Assembly (NCBI RefSeq): GCF_030268005.1
Contig: NZ_BRZC01000004.1
Span: 1,002,885 to 1,066,884 of the forward strand
Length of the DNA: 64,000 bases
From: Microbacterium arabinogalactanolyticum
Lineage (GTDB): Bacteria > Actinomycetota > Actinomycetes > Actinomycetales > Microbacteriaceae
Reading direction: 5' to 3'
Below the pieces are notes generated by a model. It was not told where the DNA came from. It saw only the letters and a list, made by a program, of their open reading frames with translations, and did not search any database. Below, piece by piece: positions 36,385-43,772 of this stretch (position 1 is the stretch's first letter; each line of letters begins with the position of its first letter). The translations under genes and the position numbers were made by a program.

Positions 36385-36444
36385 GATGGGTCCCCGAGCC
36401 TGTCGCGACGTGCTGAGCGAGCGCCAGCGAGACGAAGTGAAGGG
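36385..36444 (+). repeat. Interspersed repeat, copy 2 (intergenic)
   Basis: Sixty bases from GATGGGTCCCCGAGCC to CGAAGTGAAGGG match the copy inside the Ada-AlkA gene at 18304-18362 in the same orientation. It occupies most of the gap between the helicase stop and the sseB start. Confidence 0.8.
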
Positions 36445-38913
36445 TTACAGCTTGACGATCGGTGCGATCTTGATCAGCAGCTTCTTCTGCCCGGCGGCGT
36501 CGAACCGCACGTGCGCGATGCGCTTCGCGCCCTCTCCGGTGACCGCCTCGACGCGCCCCTCGCCGAAGTCGTCGTGACGGATGCGGTCGCCTGCCGCCAG
36601 TTCGAGATCACCGTTGTCCCTCACCTTCGCGGTGACCTTGTTGGGGAAGCGGTCCATGGCGGTCGACAGCGGTTTCAGGGAGTCGCGCTTGGGCAGCGCC
36701 TTGACCCCGAACCGATCGCCCGAGCCGCCGCCGGAGGAGCCCCACCCGCCCGACTTGCGGGCGTTCGGGGCACGCGACTGCATGCCCCCGCGCGAGTTGA
36801 CGTCGCCCGGCGACTGCCGCCAGTCGATGAGATCGGCCGGGATCTCCTGCAGGAAGCGACTGGGCATCGCGACGGACACCTCGCCGAACTGGGCGCGGGT
36901 CATCGCGAGCGAGAGGTGCAGGCGCTTGCGGGCGCGGGTGATGCCCACGTAGAACAGCCGACGCTCCTCCTGCGGACCGCCCGGCTCCCCCGCCGAGATG
37001 CGGTGCGGGATGAGGTCCTCTTCGACGCCGGTGACGAACACCGCGTCGTACTCGAGGCCCTTGGCGGTGTGCATCGTCATCAGGGAGACGACGCCGGACT
37101 CGTCATCCAGATCATCGGCATCCGAGACCAGCGCGACCTCGGTGAGGAAGTCCACGATCGTGCCGTCGGGGTTGTTGCGGGCGAAGTCGCGGGCGACCGC
37201 GACGAACTCATCGAGGTTCTCCAGTCGCGCCTCGTCCTGCGGGTCGCGACTGGAGCGCAGCGACTCGAAGTAGCCGCTCCGCTCGAGCAGCACAGTCAGC
37301 CCTTCCGCGACCGAGGTCGACGGCGGGACCTCGCCGGAGGACGGCTGCAGGATCTCAGCGACCTCGGACAGGACGGCGTCCAGCTGCGCGATCGACGCCT
37401 GCAGCTTCGGCCCCACGCCGAGCTCGGACGGATGCCGCAGAGCGTCGCGGAAGCTGATGCCGTGCTGCTCGGCGAACATCGCGATCGACGCTTCGGTCAC
37501 GCCGCCGATGCCGCGTCGCGGCCGGTTGAGGATGCGCCGCACCGCCATCTCGTCGGCCGGATTGGCGACGGCCACCAGGTAGGCCAGCGCGTCCTTGATC
37601 TCGGCGCGTTCGTAGAACTTCGTGCCGCCCATGATCTTGTAGGGCACAGCCGCGCGGATGAAGATCTCCTCCAGCGCACGGGACTGCGAGTTGGTGCGGT
37701 AGAACACGGCCATCTCGGCGTACGGGACTCCCGAGCGGCGCAGCTGCTCGACCTCGTCGGCGACGAACTGCGCCTCGTCGTGCTGCGAGTAGCCGGTGAA
37801 GCCGATGATCTTCTCGCCCGGGCCCTTGTCGCTCCACAGGTTCTTCGCCTTGCGGTCGAAGTTGTTGCCGATCAGGGCGTTGGCCGCGGACAGGATGTTC
37901 TGGGTGGAGCGGTAGTTCTGCTCGAGCAGCACGACCTTGGCGCCGGGGAAGTCGCGCTCGAACTCGGTGATGTTGCGGATGTCGGCGCCACGGAACGCGT
38001 AGATCGACTGGTCGGAGTCGCCGACCACGGTGAGCGAGGCGCCTTCTCCCTCGGAATCGGATGCCGGAGCATCCGGCTCGAAGATCATCATGCCGTTCGA
38101 CTCGAACGCGGTGCCCGACTCCGCAGAGGTGTCGACGGGCTTGGTGAGCTCGCGGATCAGCGAGTACTGGGCGTGGTTGGTGTCCTGGTACTCGTCGACG
38201 AGGATGTGCCGGAACCGTCGGCGATAGGTGTTCGCCACCTTCGGGAACGCGCGGAACAGGAACACGGTCTGCGCGATGAGGTCGTCGAAATCGAACGCGT
38301 TGGCCTTCTGCAGCGCCCGCTGGTAGTCGGTGAAGATGTCGACGAACTTGCGCTCGGCGGGGTCGGACATGTTCGCCTGGCGGGCGTGCCCCTCGGCGTC
38401 GAGCAGCTCGTTCTTGAGCTTGGAGATGCGGGACTGCACCGCGCCGGGCGTGAGTCCGTAGGCATCCGCCTCGTGCTCCTTGACCAGACGCTTGAGCAGC
38501 GCGCGCGAGTCGCCGGAGTCGTAGATGGTGAACGACTTGGTGAAGCCGAACTGCTCGGCCTCGCGCCGCAGGATGCGCACGCACGCCGAGTGGAAGGTGG
38601 AGATCCACATGCCGCGCGCGACATCGCCGACGAGCCCCTCGACGCGCTCGCGCATCTCGCCTGCGGCCTTGTTCGTGAACGTGATCGCCAGGATCTGGCT
38701 GGGCCATGCCTCGCGGCGACGCAGCAGCAGCGCCACTCGGCGCGTGAGCACGCTGGTCTTGCCCGATCCGGCGCCGGCGACGATGAGCAGCGCGTTCCCG
38801 CGATACGTGACGGCCTCGAGCTGCTGCGGGTTGAGGCCCGCGAGCAGCTCGTCGGACCCGTCGGAGGAGCGCGGGCCGGAGGATGCGGGGACGATGAGTG
38901 GGGCGTCGGTCAT
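36445..38913 (-). CDS. pcrA: ATP-dependent DNA helicase PcrA/UvrD
   Basis: An 822-residue SF1A helicase. It has Walker A AGAGSGKTSVLTRR (about residues 47-60), the Walker B/DEYQDTNHAQY motif, VVGDSDQSIYAFRGA (motif III) and motifs IV-VI including LEQNYRSTQNI, TMHTAKGLEYDAVF and VGITRARKRLHL. The C-terminal Tudor-like domain ends in DDFGEGRVEAV. The length is typical for actinobacterial PcrA. It acts in nucleotide-excision repair and removal of stalled complexes. Confidence 0.95.
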   Translation of the reverse strand: MTDAPLIVPASSGPRSSDGSDELLAGLNPQQLEAVTYRGNALLIVAGAGSGKTSVLTRRVALLLRRREAWPSQILAITFTNKAAGEMRERVEGLVGDVARGMWISTFHSACVRILRREAEQFGFTKSFTIYDSGDSRALLKRLVKEHEADAYGLTPGAVQSRISKLKNELLDAEGHARQANMSDPAERKFVDIFTDYQRALQKANAFDFDDLIAQTVFLFRAFPKVANTYRRRFRHILVDEYQDTNHAQYSLIRELTKPVDTSAESGTAFESNGMMIFEPDAPASDSEGEGASLTVVGDSDQSIYAFRGADIRNITEFERDFPGAKVVLLEQNYRSTQNILSAANALIGNNFDRKAKNLWSDKGPGEKIIGFTGYSQHDEAQFVADEVEQLRRSGVPYAEMAVFYRTNSQSRALEEIFIRAAVPYKIMGGTKFYERAEIKDALAYLVAVANPADEMAVRRILNRPRRGIGGVTEASIAMFAEQHGISFRDALRHPSELGVGPKLQASIAQLDAVLSEVAEILQPSSGEVPPSTSVAEGLTVLLERSGYFESLRSSRDPQDEARLENLDEFVAVARDFARNNPDGTIVDFLTEVALVSDADDLDDESGVVSLMTMHTAKGLEYDAVFVTGVEEDLIPHRISAGEPGGPQEERRLFYVGITRARKRLHLSLAMTRAQFGEVSVAMPSRFLQEIPADLIDWRQSPGDVNSRGGMQSRAPNARKSGGWGSSGGGSGDRFGVKALPKRDSLKPLSTAMDRFPNKVTAKVRDNGDLELAAGDRIRHDDFGEGRVEAVTGEGAKRIAHVRFDAAGQKKLLIKIAPIVKL

Positions 38914-38978
38914 GGCCCTTCGAGTCTAGGCGGCGGCTCCGACAGCGGCCTCCCGAGCAGGCGTGCGAGAATCACGGC

Positions 38979-39353
38979 ATGCGCACGATCCTCAACATCA
39001 TCTGGGTTGTCCTCGGCGGGTTCTGGCACTTCCTCGGCTACATGCTCGCCGGCATCATCCTGTGCATCCCGATCATCACGATCCCGTGGGCGATCGCGGC
39101 GTTCCGCATCGGCAAGTACTCGCTGTGGCCGTTCGGCCGCCAGGTGGTGGACAAGCCGACGTCGGGACTGGGTTCGGCGCTGGGCAACGTGATCTGGGTC
39201 GTGCTCGCCGGCTGGTGGCTGGCGATCGGCCACATCGTCTCGGGAATCGCGATGTGCGTGACGATCATCGGCATCCCGATGGGCATCGCCGACTTCAAGC
39301 TCGTCCCCGTCTCGCTGATGCCCCTCGGCAAGGAGATCGTCTCGAGCCGCTGA
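38979..39353 (+). CDS. YccF domain membrane protein
   Basis: A 124-residue protein of two tandem YccF repeats, each with a hydrophobic helix pair: IIWVVLGGFWHFLGYMLAGI and VIWVVLAGWWLAIGHIVSGI, each followed by an IIxIPxGIA motif. It is an inner-membrane protein of unknown function. The start MRTILNIIWVV matches the family; longer frames do not. Confidence 0.88.
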   Translation: MRTILNIIWVVLGGFWHFLGYMLAGIILCIPIITIPWAIAAFRIGKYSLWPFGRQVVDKPTSGLGSALGNVIWVVLAGWWLAIGHIVSGIAMCVTIIGIPMGIADFKLVPVSLMPLGKEIVSSR

Positions 39354-39357
39354 CGCC

Positions 39358-40335
39358 TCAGCGGAAGAAGGCCACGCCCAGATCGGGGTGGTCGACGAAC
39401 ACGCCGTCGACGCCGGTGTCGGCGATCACCCGCCACTCCCCCTCGTAGTCGCCGAAGGCGGCCTTCCCGCCTCCGGCGCGGAACCGCGGCGACAGGAACT
39501 GGTTCTCGGGTCGGCAGGTCCAGGTGAACACCCGCAGGCCGCGGGCATGGGCATCCGGCACGATCGTGTTGCCCGGCTGCAGCAGCATCCGCTTGTTGAC
39601 GCTGATGCCGTCCGCGCGCAGCGCGTCCAGGCCTTCGGGTGTGACGGCGGAGGCGTAGTCGGGCGCCTCCGGGCCCATCGAGGTGACGAGGTCGAACGGC
39701 TTGCCGCTCGCCTCGATCAGGTAGATGAAGGATGCCGCGATGCCCGTCTCGCGCAGCCGGTCCAGCACCGTCGATTCGAAGGACTCGATGACCAGCGGCA
39801 GTTCCCCGGCCGCCCAGCCGCCGGCGCGCAGGTCGCGCTCGATCAGCGGGACGAGGTCCAGGCCGATGCCCTCGAAATACGTGGCGTGCTTGACCTCGAG
39901 CACCAGGCCGATCTCCCGGCCGTGCTCCGCGGAGGCCGCGCTGATCATCTCGAGCAGGTCGGGCAGACGCAGGATCGGCTGCGCGTCGTCGAAGGTCGCG
40001 CTGGACGTGCGGACCCGCGGCAGCCGCTCCCTGACCCGCAGCGTGGATAGCTCCGCCCAGGTGAAGTCCTCGGTGAACCAGCCCGTCAGCTTCTCGCCGT
40101 CGATCCGCTTGGTCGTGCGCCTGTCGGCGAACTCCGGATGCTGCGCGACGTCGGTCGTGCCGGAGATCTCGTTCTCGTGCCGGATGACCAGCACCCCGTC
40201 CTTGGTCGCGACCACATCGGGTTCGACGGCGTCGACGCCGAGCGCGAAGGCCAGCTCGTACGACGAGCGACTGTGCTCGGGACGGTAGCCGGGCGCACCG
40301 CGGTGCCCGATGATCAGAGGGGATTTCCTGGGCAC
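39358..40335 (-). CDS. Glycerophosphodiester phosphodiesterase
   Basis: A 325-residue GDPD-family TIM barrel. The catalytic segments are IIGHRGAPGYRPEHS (first His), VDAVEPDVVATKDGVLVIRHEN (metal-binding Glu/Asp and second His) and VLEVKHATYF (Glu, Lys). It has no signal peptide, so it should act inside the cell on glycerophosphodiesters. GTG 40335 is chosen because TACGCT (40347-40342) lies six bases before it; ATG 40362 would be inside the promoter. Confidence 0.9.
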   Translation of the reverse strand: MPRKSPLIIGHRGAPGYRPEHSRSSYELAFALGVDAVEPDVVATKDGVLVIRHENEISGTTDVAQHPEFADRRTTKRIDGEKLTGWFTEDFTWAELSTLRVRERLPRVRTSSATFDDAQPILRLPDLLEMISAASAEHGREIGLVLEVKHATYFEGIGLDLVPLIERDLRAGGWAAGELPLVIESFESTVLDRLRETGIAASFIYLIEASGKPFDLVTSMGPEAPDYASAVTPEGLDALRADGISVNKRMLLQPGNTIVPDAHARGLRVFTWTCRPENQFLSPRFRAGGGKAAFGDYEGEWRVIADTGVDGVFVDHPDLGVAFFR

Positions 40336-40426
40336 GCTCTCAGCGTAAAGCACCCCGTTCATAGGCGACCGCCACTATCGTTGAGGAAAGAGTTGACCGA
40401 TCCCTCGGGAGTAGAGGCCACCCACC

Positions 40427-41365
40427 ATGAGCAATTTCGTCTTCAACACCCCCGCGTTCCAGCAGCAGGATCCGCGGAACGTCGCCACGTACCCCGGGGC
40501 GCCGCAGCAGCCCGGTCAGCAGGGCCAGTACGCCCCGCCGCCCCCGCCCGGCGCCGCAGGACAGACCGCCGCGTTCCAGCAGGCGGGCATCAACGCCGCC
40601 GCGCAGGCGAACCTCGAGGGCATGTACGCGGCTCCCGCCGCGGGCGCCATCGAGACCGACCGCATGACGGTCGAGGACACGATCTGGAAGACCGCCGGCC
40701 TGTTCGGCATCCTGCTCGTGACCGCAGCCATCGGCTGGGTGTGGACCGTCGCCGGCTCCGCTACCGGCCAGGCGAACCTCACCCCCTGGATCGTCGGCGC
40801 GCTCGGCGGCTTCGTGCTCGCCATGATCGTCATCTTCACCTCGCGCAAGAAGGTCCGCCCCGCGCTGATCTTCGCCTACGCGGCCTTCGAGGGACTCTTC
40901 GTCGGCGGCATCTCGGCGTTCTTCGAGATGGTGTACCCCGGAGTCGTCATGCAGGCGACCCTTGCGACGGTCGCCGTCGTCGGCGTCACCCTCGCCCTGT
41001 TCGCCAGCGGCAAGGTGCGCGCCAGCGCGAAGATGACCAAGATCTTCATGATCGCGATGTTCGGGTACCTCGCCTTCTCCATCCTGAATGTCATCCTGAT
41101 GTGGACCGGCGTCAGCGACAACCCGTGGGGACTTCGGGGAGACATCGTCATCGCAGGCATCCCGCTCGGCGTCATCATCGGCGTCTTCGTGGTGTTCCTC
41201 GCCGCGTACTCGCTGGTGATGGACTTCGACAGCATCCAGCAGGGCGTGCGCAACGGCGCTCCCCGCAAGTACGGCTGGATGGGCGCCTTCGGCATCATGG
41301 TGACCGTCGTCTGGCTGTACGTCGAGATCCTGCGCATCCTCGCGATCCTGCGCGGCAACGACTGA
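40427..41365 (+). CDS. Bax inhibitor-1/YccA family membrane protein
   Basis: A 312-residue protein with a Gln/Pro/Ala-rich cytoplasmic N-terminus (residues 1-75) and seven membrane helices forming an actinobacterial BI-1/YccA-like (DUF4064/Bax1-I) domain. Segments FVGGISAFFEMVYPGVVMQA and MDFDSIQQGVRNGAPRKYGW are typical; the last includes the Asp used in pH gating of related channels. Function in bacteria is uncertain. A strong hairpin terminator follows. Confidence 0.88.
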   Translation: MSNFVFNTPAFQQQDPRNVATYPGAPQQPGQQGQYAPPPPPGAAGQTAAFQQAGINAAAQANLEGMYAAPAAGAIETDRMTVEDTIWKTAGLFGILLVTAAIGWVWTVAGSATGQANLTPWIVGALGGFVLAMIVIFTSRKKVRPALIFAYAAFEGLFVGGISAFFEMVYPGVVMQATLATVAVVGVTLALFASGKVRASAKMTKIFMIAMFGYLAFSILNVILMWTGVSDNPWGLRGDIVIAGIPLGVIIGVFVVFLAAYSLVMDFDSIQQGVRNGAPRKYGWMGAFGIMVTVVWLYVEILRILAILRGND

Positions 41366-41384
41366 CCGTCGATCCGCACGACCT

Positions 41385-41416
41385 GAACGGCCGCCCTCCT
41401 CGGAGGGCGGCCGTTC
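41385..41416 (+). terminator. Terminator after the BI-1 gene
   Basis: A 15-bp perfect stem (GAACGGCCGCCCTCC and complement) with a two-base centre, followed by TGCTCATC, 20 bases after the stop. Confidence 0.85.
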
Positions 41417-41473
41417 TGCTCATCACAGCAGGCTGATAGCGCATTCCTGAACTCGTGCGCAAGGGGGTAGCTC

Positions 41474-41487
41474 TAGACGCTCGTCTA
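41474..41487. promoter_or_regulatory. Palindrome TAGACG-CT-CGTCTA upstream of the GlsB-type gene
   Basis: A 6-bp perfect inverted repeat with a two-base centre, 56 bases before the ATG. The form is typical of a TetR-family operator; no regulator gene is adjacent. Confidence 0.5.
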
Positions 41488-41542
41488 AGGCATTCTGGTC
41501 ATGCCCGGACACCCCGGACGCACCTACAGAACGGAGACTCCC

Positions 41543-41815
41543 ATGAGCTTCCTCGGATTCCTTCTCCTCGGCCTGATCGCCGGCGCCATCGCCAAGCTGA
41601 TCCTCCCCGGCAAGCAGGGCGGCGGATGGTTCGTCACACTGCTCCTCGGCGTCGTCGGCGCTCTGCTCGGCGGCTGGCTGGGTGGTCTGCTGTTCAACGT
41701 CGACCTGAACGGGTTCTGGAACCTGTCGACCTGGCTCCTCGCCATCGGCGGATCGATCATCGTGCTGCTGATCTACGGCCTCATCGTGGGCCGCGGAGAC
41801 CGCAGCAGGGCGTAA
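41543..41815 (+). CDS. GlsB/YeaQ/YmgE family stress-response membrane protein
   Basis: A 90-residue protein with three hydrophobic helices and glycine-zipper spacing (LLLGLIAGAIAKLILPGKQGGG, GVVGALLGGWLGG). The family is called transglycosylase-associated but has no enzyme activity shown. Start ATG 41543 follows GGAG. A palindromic operator lies upstream and a hairpin terminator downstream, so it is a single-gene unit. Confidence 0.88.
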   Translation: MSFLGFLLLGLIAGAIAKLILPGKQGGGWFVTLLLGVVGALLGGWLGGLLFNVDLNGFWNLSTWLLAIGGSIIVLLIYGLIVGRGDRSRA

Positions 41816-41828
41816 GAACCCTTCTTCC

Positions 41829-41862
41829 GGGGAGGCGGGTCGGGGGATCCGCCTCCCCTTTC
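41829..41862 (+). terminator. Terminator after the GlsB-type gene
   Basis: GGGGAGGCGG pairs with CCGCCTCCCC around a 10-base loop and is followed by TTTC. Confidence 0.8.
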
Positions 41863-41891
41863 GCATGCCCGGGAGGGAACCGGCCGCGTGA

Positions 41892-43163
41892 TCAGCGCGC
41901 CTTGGCCTCCAGCAGGGCCCGCTCCCGGTCGTTGCCCGCCAGACGAGCCGCGGCGGCGAACTCCGCCCGCGCCTCGTCATCACGCCCGAGCCGCAGCAGC
42001 AGCTCGCCGCGGGTCGCCGGCAGCAGGTGGTAGCCGCGCAGCTCCCCCGCCGCGATCAGGGAGTCGATGATGCGCAGAGCGGATGCCGGCCCCGTAGCCA
42101 TGGCGACCGCAGCAGCACGGTTCAGCTCGATCACCGGTGAGGGCGTCAGCCTGCCGAGCGCCTCGTAGAGCATCACGATGCGATCCCAGTCGGTCTGTTC
42201 GACGGATGCTGCGACGGCATGGCACTCGGCGATGGACGCCTGCAGCGCATACCCGCCTCGCCCCCTTCCGAGTGCGTCCACCCGCGCGAGCGCTGCGCGT
42301 CCGCGGGCGATGGCGCCGCGGTCCCAGCGGGCCCGGTCCTGATCGGCGAGCAGCACCGGATCGCCGTGGCGGTCGACCCTGGCGGGAAAGCGCGCCGCCG
42401 TCAGCTCCATCAGCGCGAGCAGGCCGTGCACCTCGGGTTCCCGCGGCACAAGGCCCGCGAGGACACGGGTCAGTCGTACGGCCTCACGCCCCAGGTCGGG
42501 ACGCATCCAGTCCTCCCCGCCGCTGGCCGTGTGCGCCTCGTTGAAGATCAGGTAGAGCACCCCCAGCACGGCGCTCAGGCGTGAGCCGAACTCCTCGCGC
42601 GGCGGCAGCTCGAACGGGGCGTGCGCTGCTCCGAGTGTCTTCTTCGCTCGCACGATCCGCTGCTGCACGGTGGCCACGGGCACGAGGAAGGCGCGGGCGA
42701 TCTCCTCACTGCCGAGGCCGCCGACCACCCGGAGGGTGAGCGCGATCTGCGCCTCACGGGAGAGCACGGGGTGACAGGCGATGAAGATCAGGCGCAGCAC
42801 GTCGTCGTCGATGGCATCCGGATCCCACGGCAGAGCGTCGGATGCCTCATCCTGCTCGCGCTCGACATCGTGCGCGATCGCCGCGATCCTGTCGTCGTAC
42901 CGTTCCTGACGACGCCAGCCGTCGATCGCGCGACGCTTGGCCACCGCGGTCAGCCACGCTGCCGGATTGCGGGGAACACCGGCATCCGGCCACTGCTCCA
43001 GCGCCTCAGCGAGCGCCTCCTGAGCGAGATCCTCGGCGAGGGCGAAGTCGCCTGTCATCCGGGTGAGCGTCGCGACGATCTTCGCCGACTCGATGCGCCA
43101 CACGGCGGCCACGGCGCGCCGCGCATCCTGCGATGCGGGGCGCGCCACGCCTTCAGCGGTCAT
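41892..43163 (-). CDS. ECF42-type RNA polymerase sigma factor with C-terminal helical (TPR-like) extension
   Basis: A 423-residue sigma factor. Region 2 contains GDFALAEDLAQEALAEALEQWP and NPAAWLTAVAKRRAIDGWRR; region 4 contains LTLRVVGGLGSEEIARAFLVPVATVQQRIVRAKK. A 230-residue helical extension follows with repeated GRAALARV/AIAECHAVAAS-type helices. This length and the adjoining DGPF protein define ECF42. Its start is one base past the stop of the DGPF gene, so they are coupled. There is no anti-sigma gene; control is thought to act through the extension. Confidence 0.9.
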   Translation of the reverse strand: MTAEGVARPASQDARRAVAAVWRIESAKIVATLTRMTGDFALAEDLAQEALAEALEQWPDAGVPRNPAAWLTAVAKRRAIDGWRRQERYDDRIAAIAHDVEREQDEASDALPWDPDAIDDDVLRLIFIACHPVLSREAQIALTLRVVGGLGSEEIARAFLVPVATVQQRIVRAKKTLGAAHAPFELPPREEFGSRLSAVLGVLYLIFNEAHTASGGEDWMRPDLGREAVRLTRVLAGLVPREPEVHGLLALMELTAARFPARVDRHGDPVLLADQDRARWDRGAIARGRAALARVDALGRGRGGYALQASIAECHAVAASVEQTDWDRIVMLYEALGRLTPSPVIELNRAAAVAMATGPASALRIIDSLIAAGELRGYHLLPATRGELLLRLGRDDEARAEFAAAARLAGNDRERALLEAKAR

Positions 43164-43164
43164 C

Positions 43165-43587
43165 TCAGGCCTCGGATGCGGCGGCATCCTCGCGCCACTG
43201 CTTCTCCTTCTCGATCCACTCGTTGTCCTGAGGGAAGTCGGAGACGTCGGTCACGCGGCGGATCTCCAGCTTGCTGCCGGGACCGAGCGGGCAGCGCTTG
43301 GCCCACTCCACGGCTTCCTCCTTCGAGGCCACCTCCAGGATCCAGAATCCGTTGAACAGCTCCTTCGTCTCTCCGTAGGGGCCGTCGGTCACGAGCGGCG
43401 GCTCGGACGAGAAGTCGACGACGACCCCCTCTTCCGCGTCGGTCAGCCCGTCGCCGCCGGCCATCACGCCGGCCTTGATCAGCGACTCGTTGTACTTGCC
43501 CATGGCCTCGATCACCTGCTCGAAGGGGATGCTCTTGAACGCCTCCACGCCCTCGTCGGTCGCGCGCATGATCAGCATGTACTTCAT
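43165..43587 (-). CDS. YCII/DGPF domain protein, partner of ECF42 sigma factor
   Basis: A 140-residue protein starting MKYMLIMRATDE with the eponymous motif TDGPYGETKE (about 67-76) and the downstream FWILEVASKEEAVEWAKRCP. DGPF proteins are the conserved neighbours and main targets of ECF42 factors; their activity is unknown. It is first in a two-gene operon with the sigma gene, and a TGTCGA/CGACGTC promoter lies 60 bases upstream. Confidence 0.9.
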   Translation of the reverse strand: MKYMLIMRATDEGVEAFKSIPFEQVIEAMGKYNESLIKAGVMAGGDGLTDAEEGVVVDFSSEPPLVTDGPYGETKELFNGFWILEVASKEEAVEWAKRCPLGPGSKLEIRRVTDVSDFPQDNEWIEKEKQWREDAAASEA

Positions 43588-43646
43588 GGTGGTTCTCCTT
43601 GTTCGGTCGTCCATCACACGGGCCGTGTCTCGACCCTCTCATTGAA

Positions 43647-43676
43647 GACGTCGAACGAGAAGGCGCCGGATCGACA
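43647..43676 (-). promoter_or_regulatory. Putative ECF42-dependent promoter
   Basis: On the minus strand TGTCGA (43676-43671) is separated by 17 bases from CGACGTC (43653-43647). These resemble the TGTCGA -35 and CGA/CGTC -10 elements known for ECF42, placed 60 bases before the DGPF gene, which suggests autoregulation. A second TGTCGA occurs at 43698-43693. Confidence 0.6.
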
Positions 43677-43772
43677 TCCTCGCGAGAATTCTTCGACAAT
43701 CGCTTCCTGCCATGATGGTGGTCACGGAGGAGGGCCCGATCGCAGATCGGCCCGCGAGCGGGAGGGCAGTCC

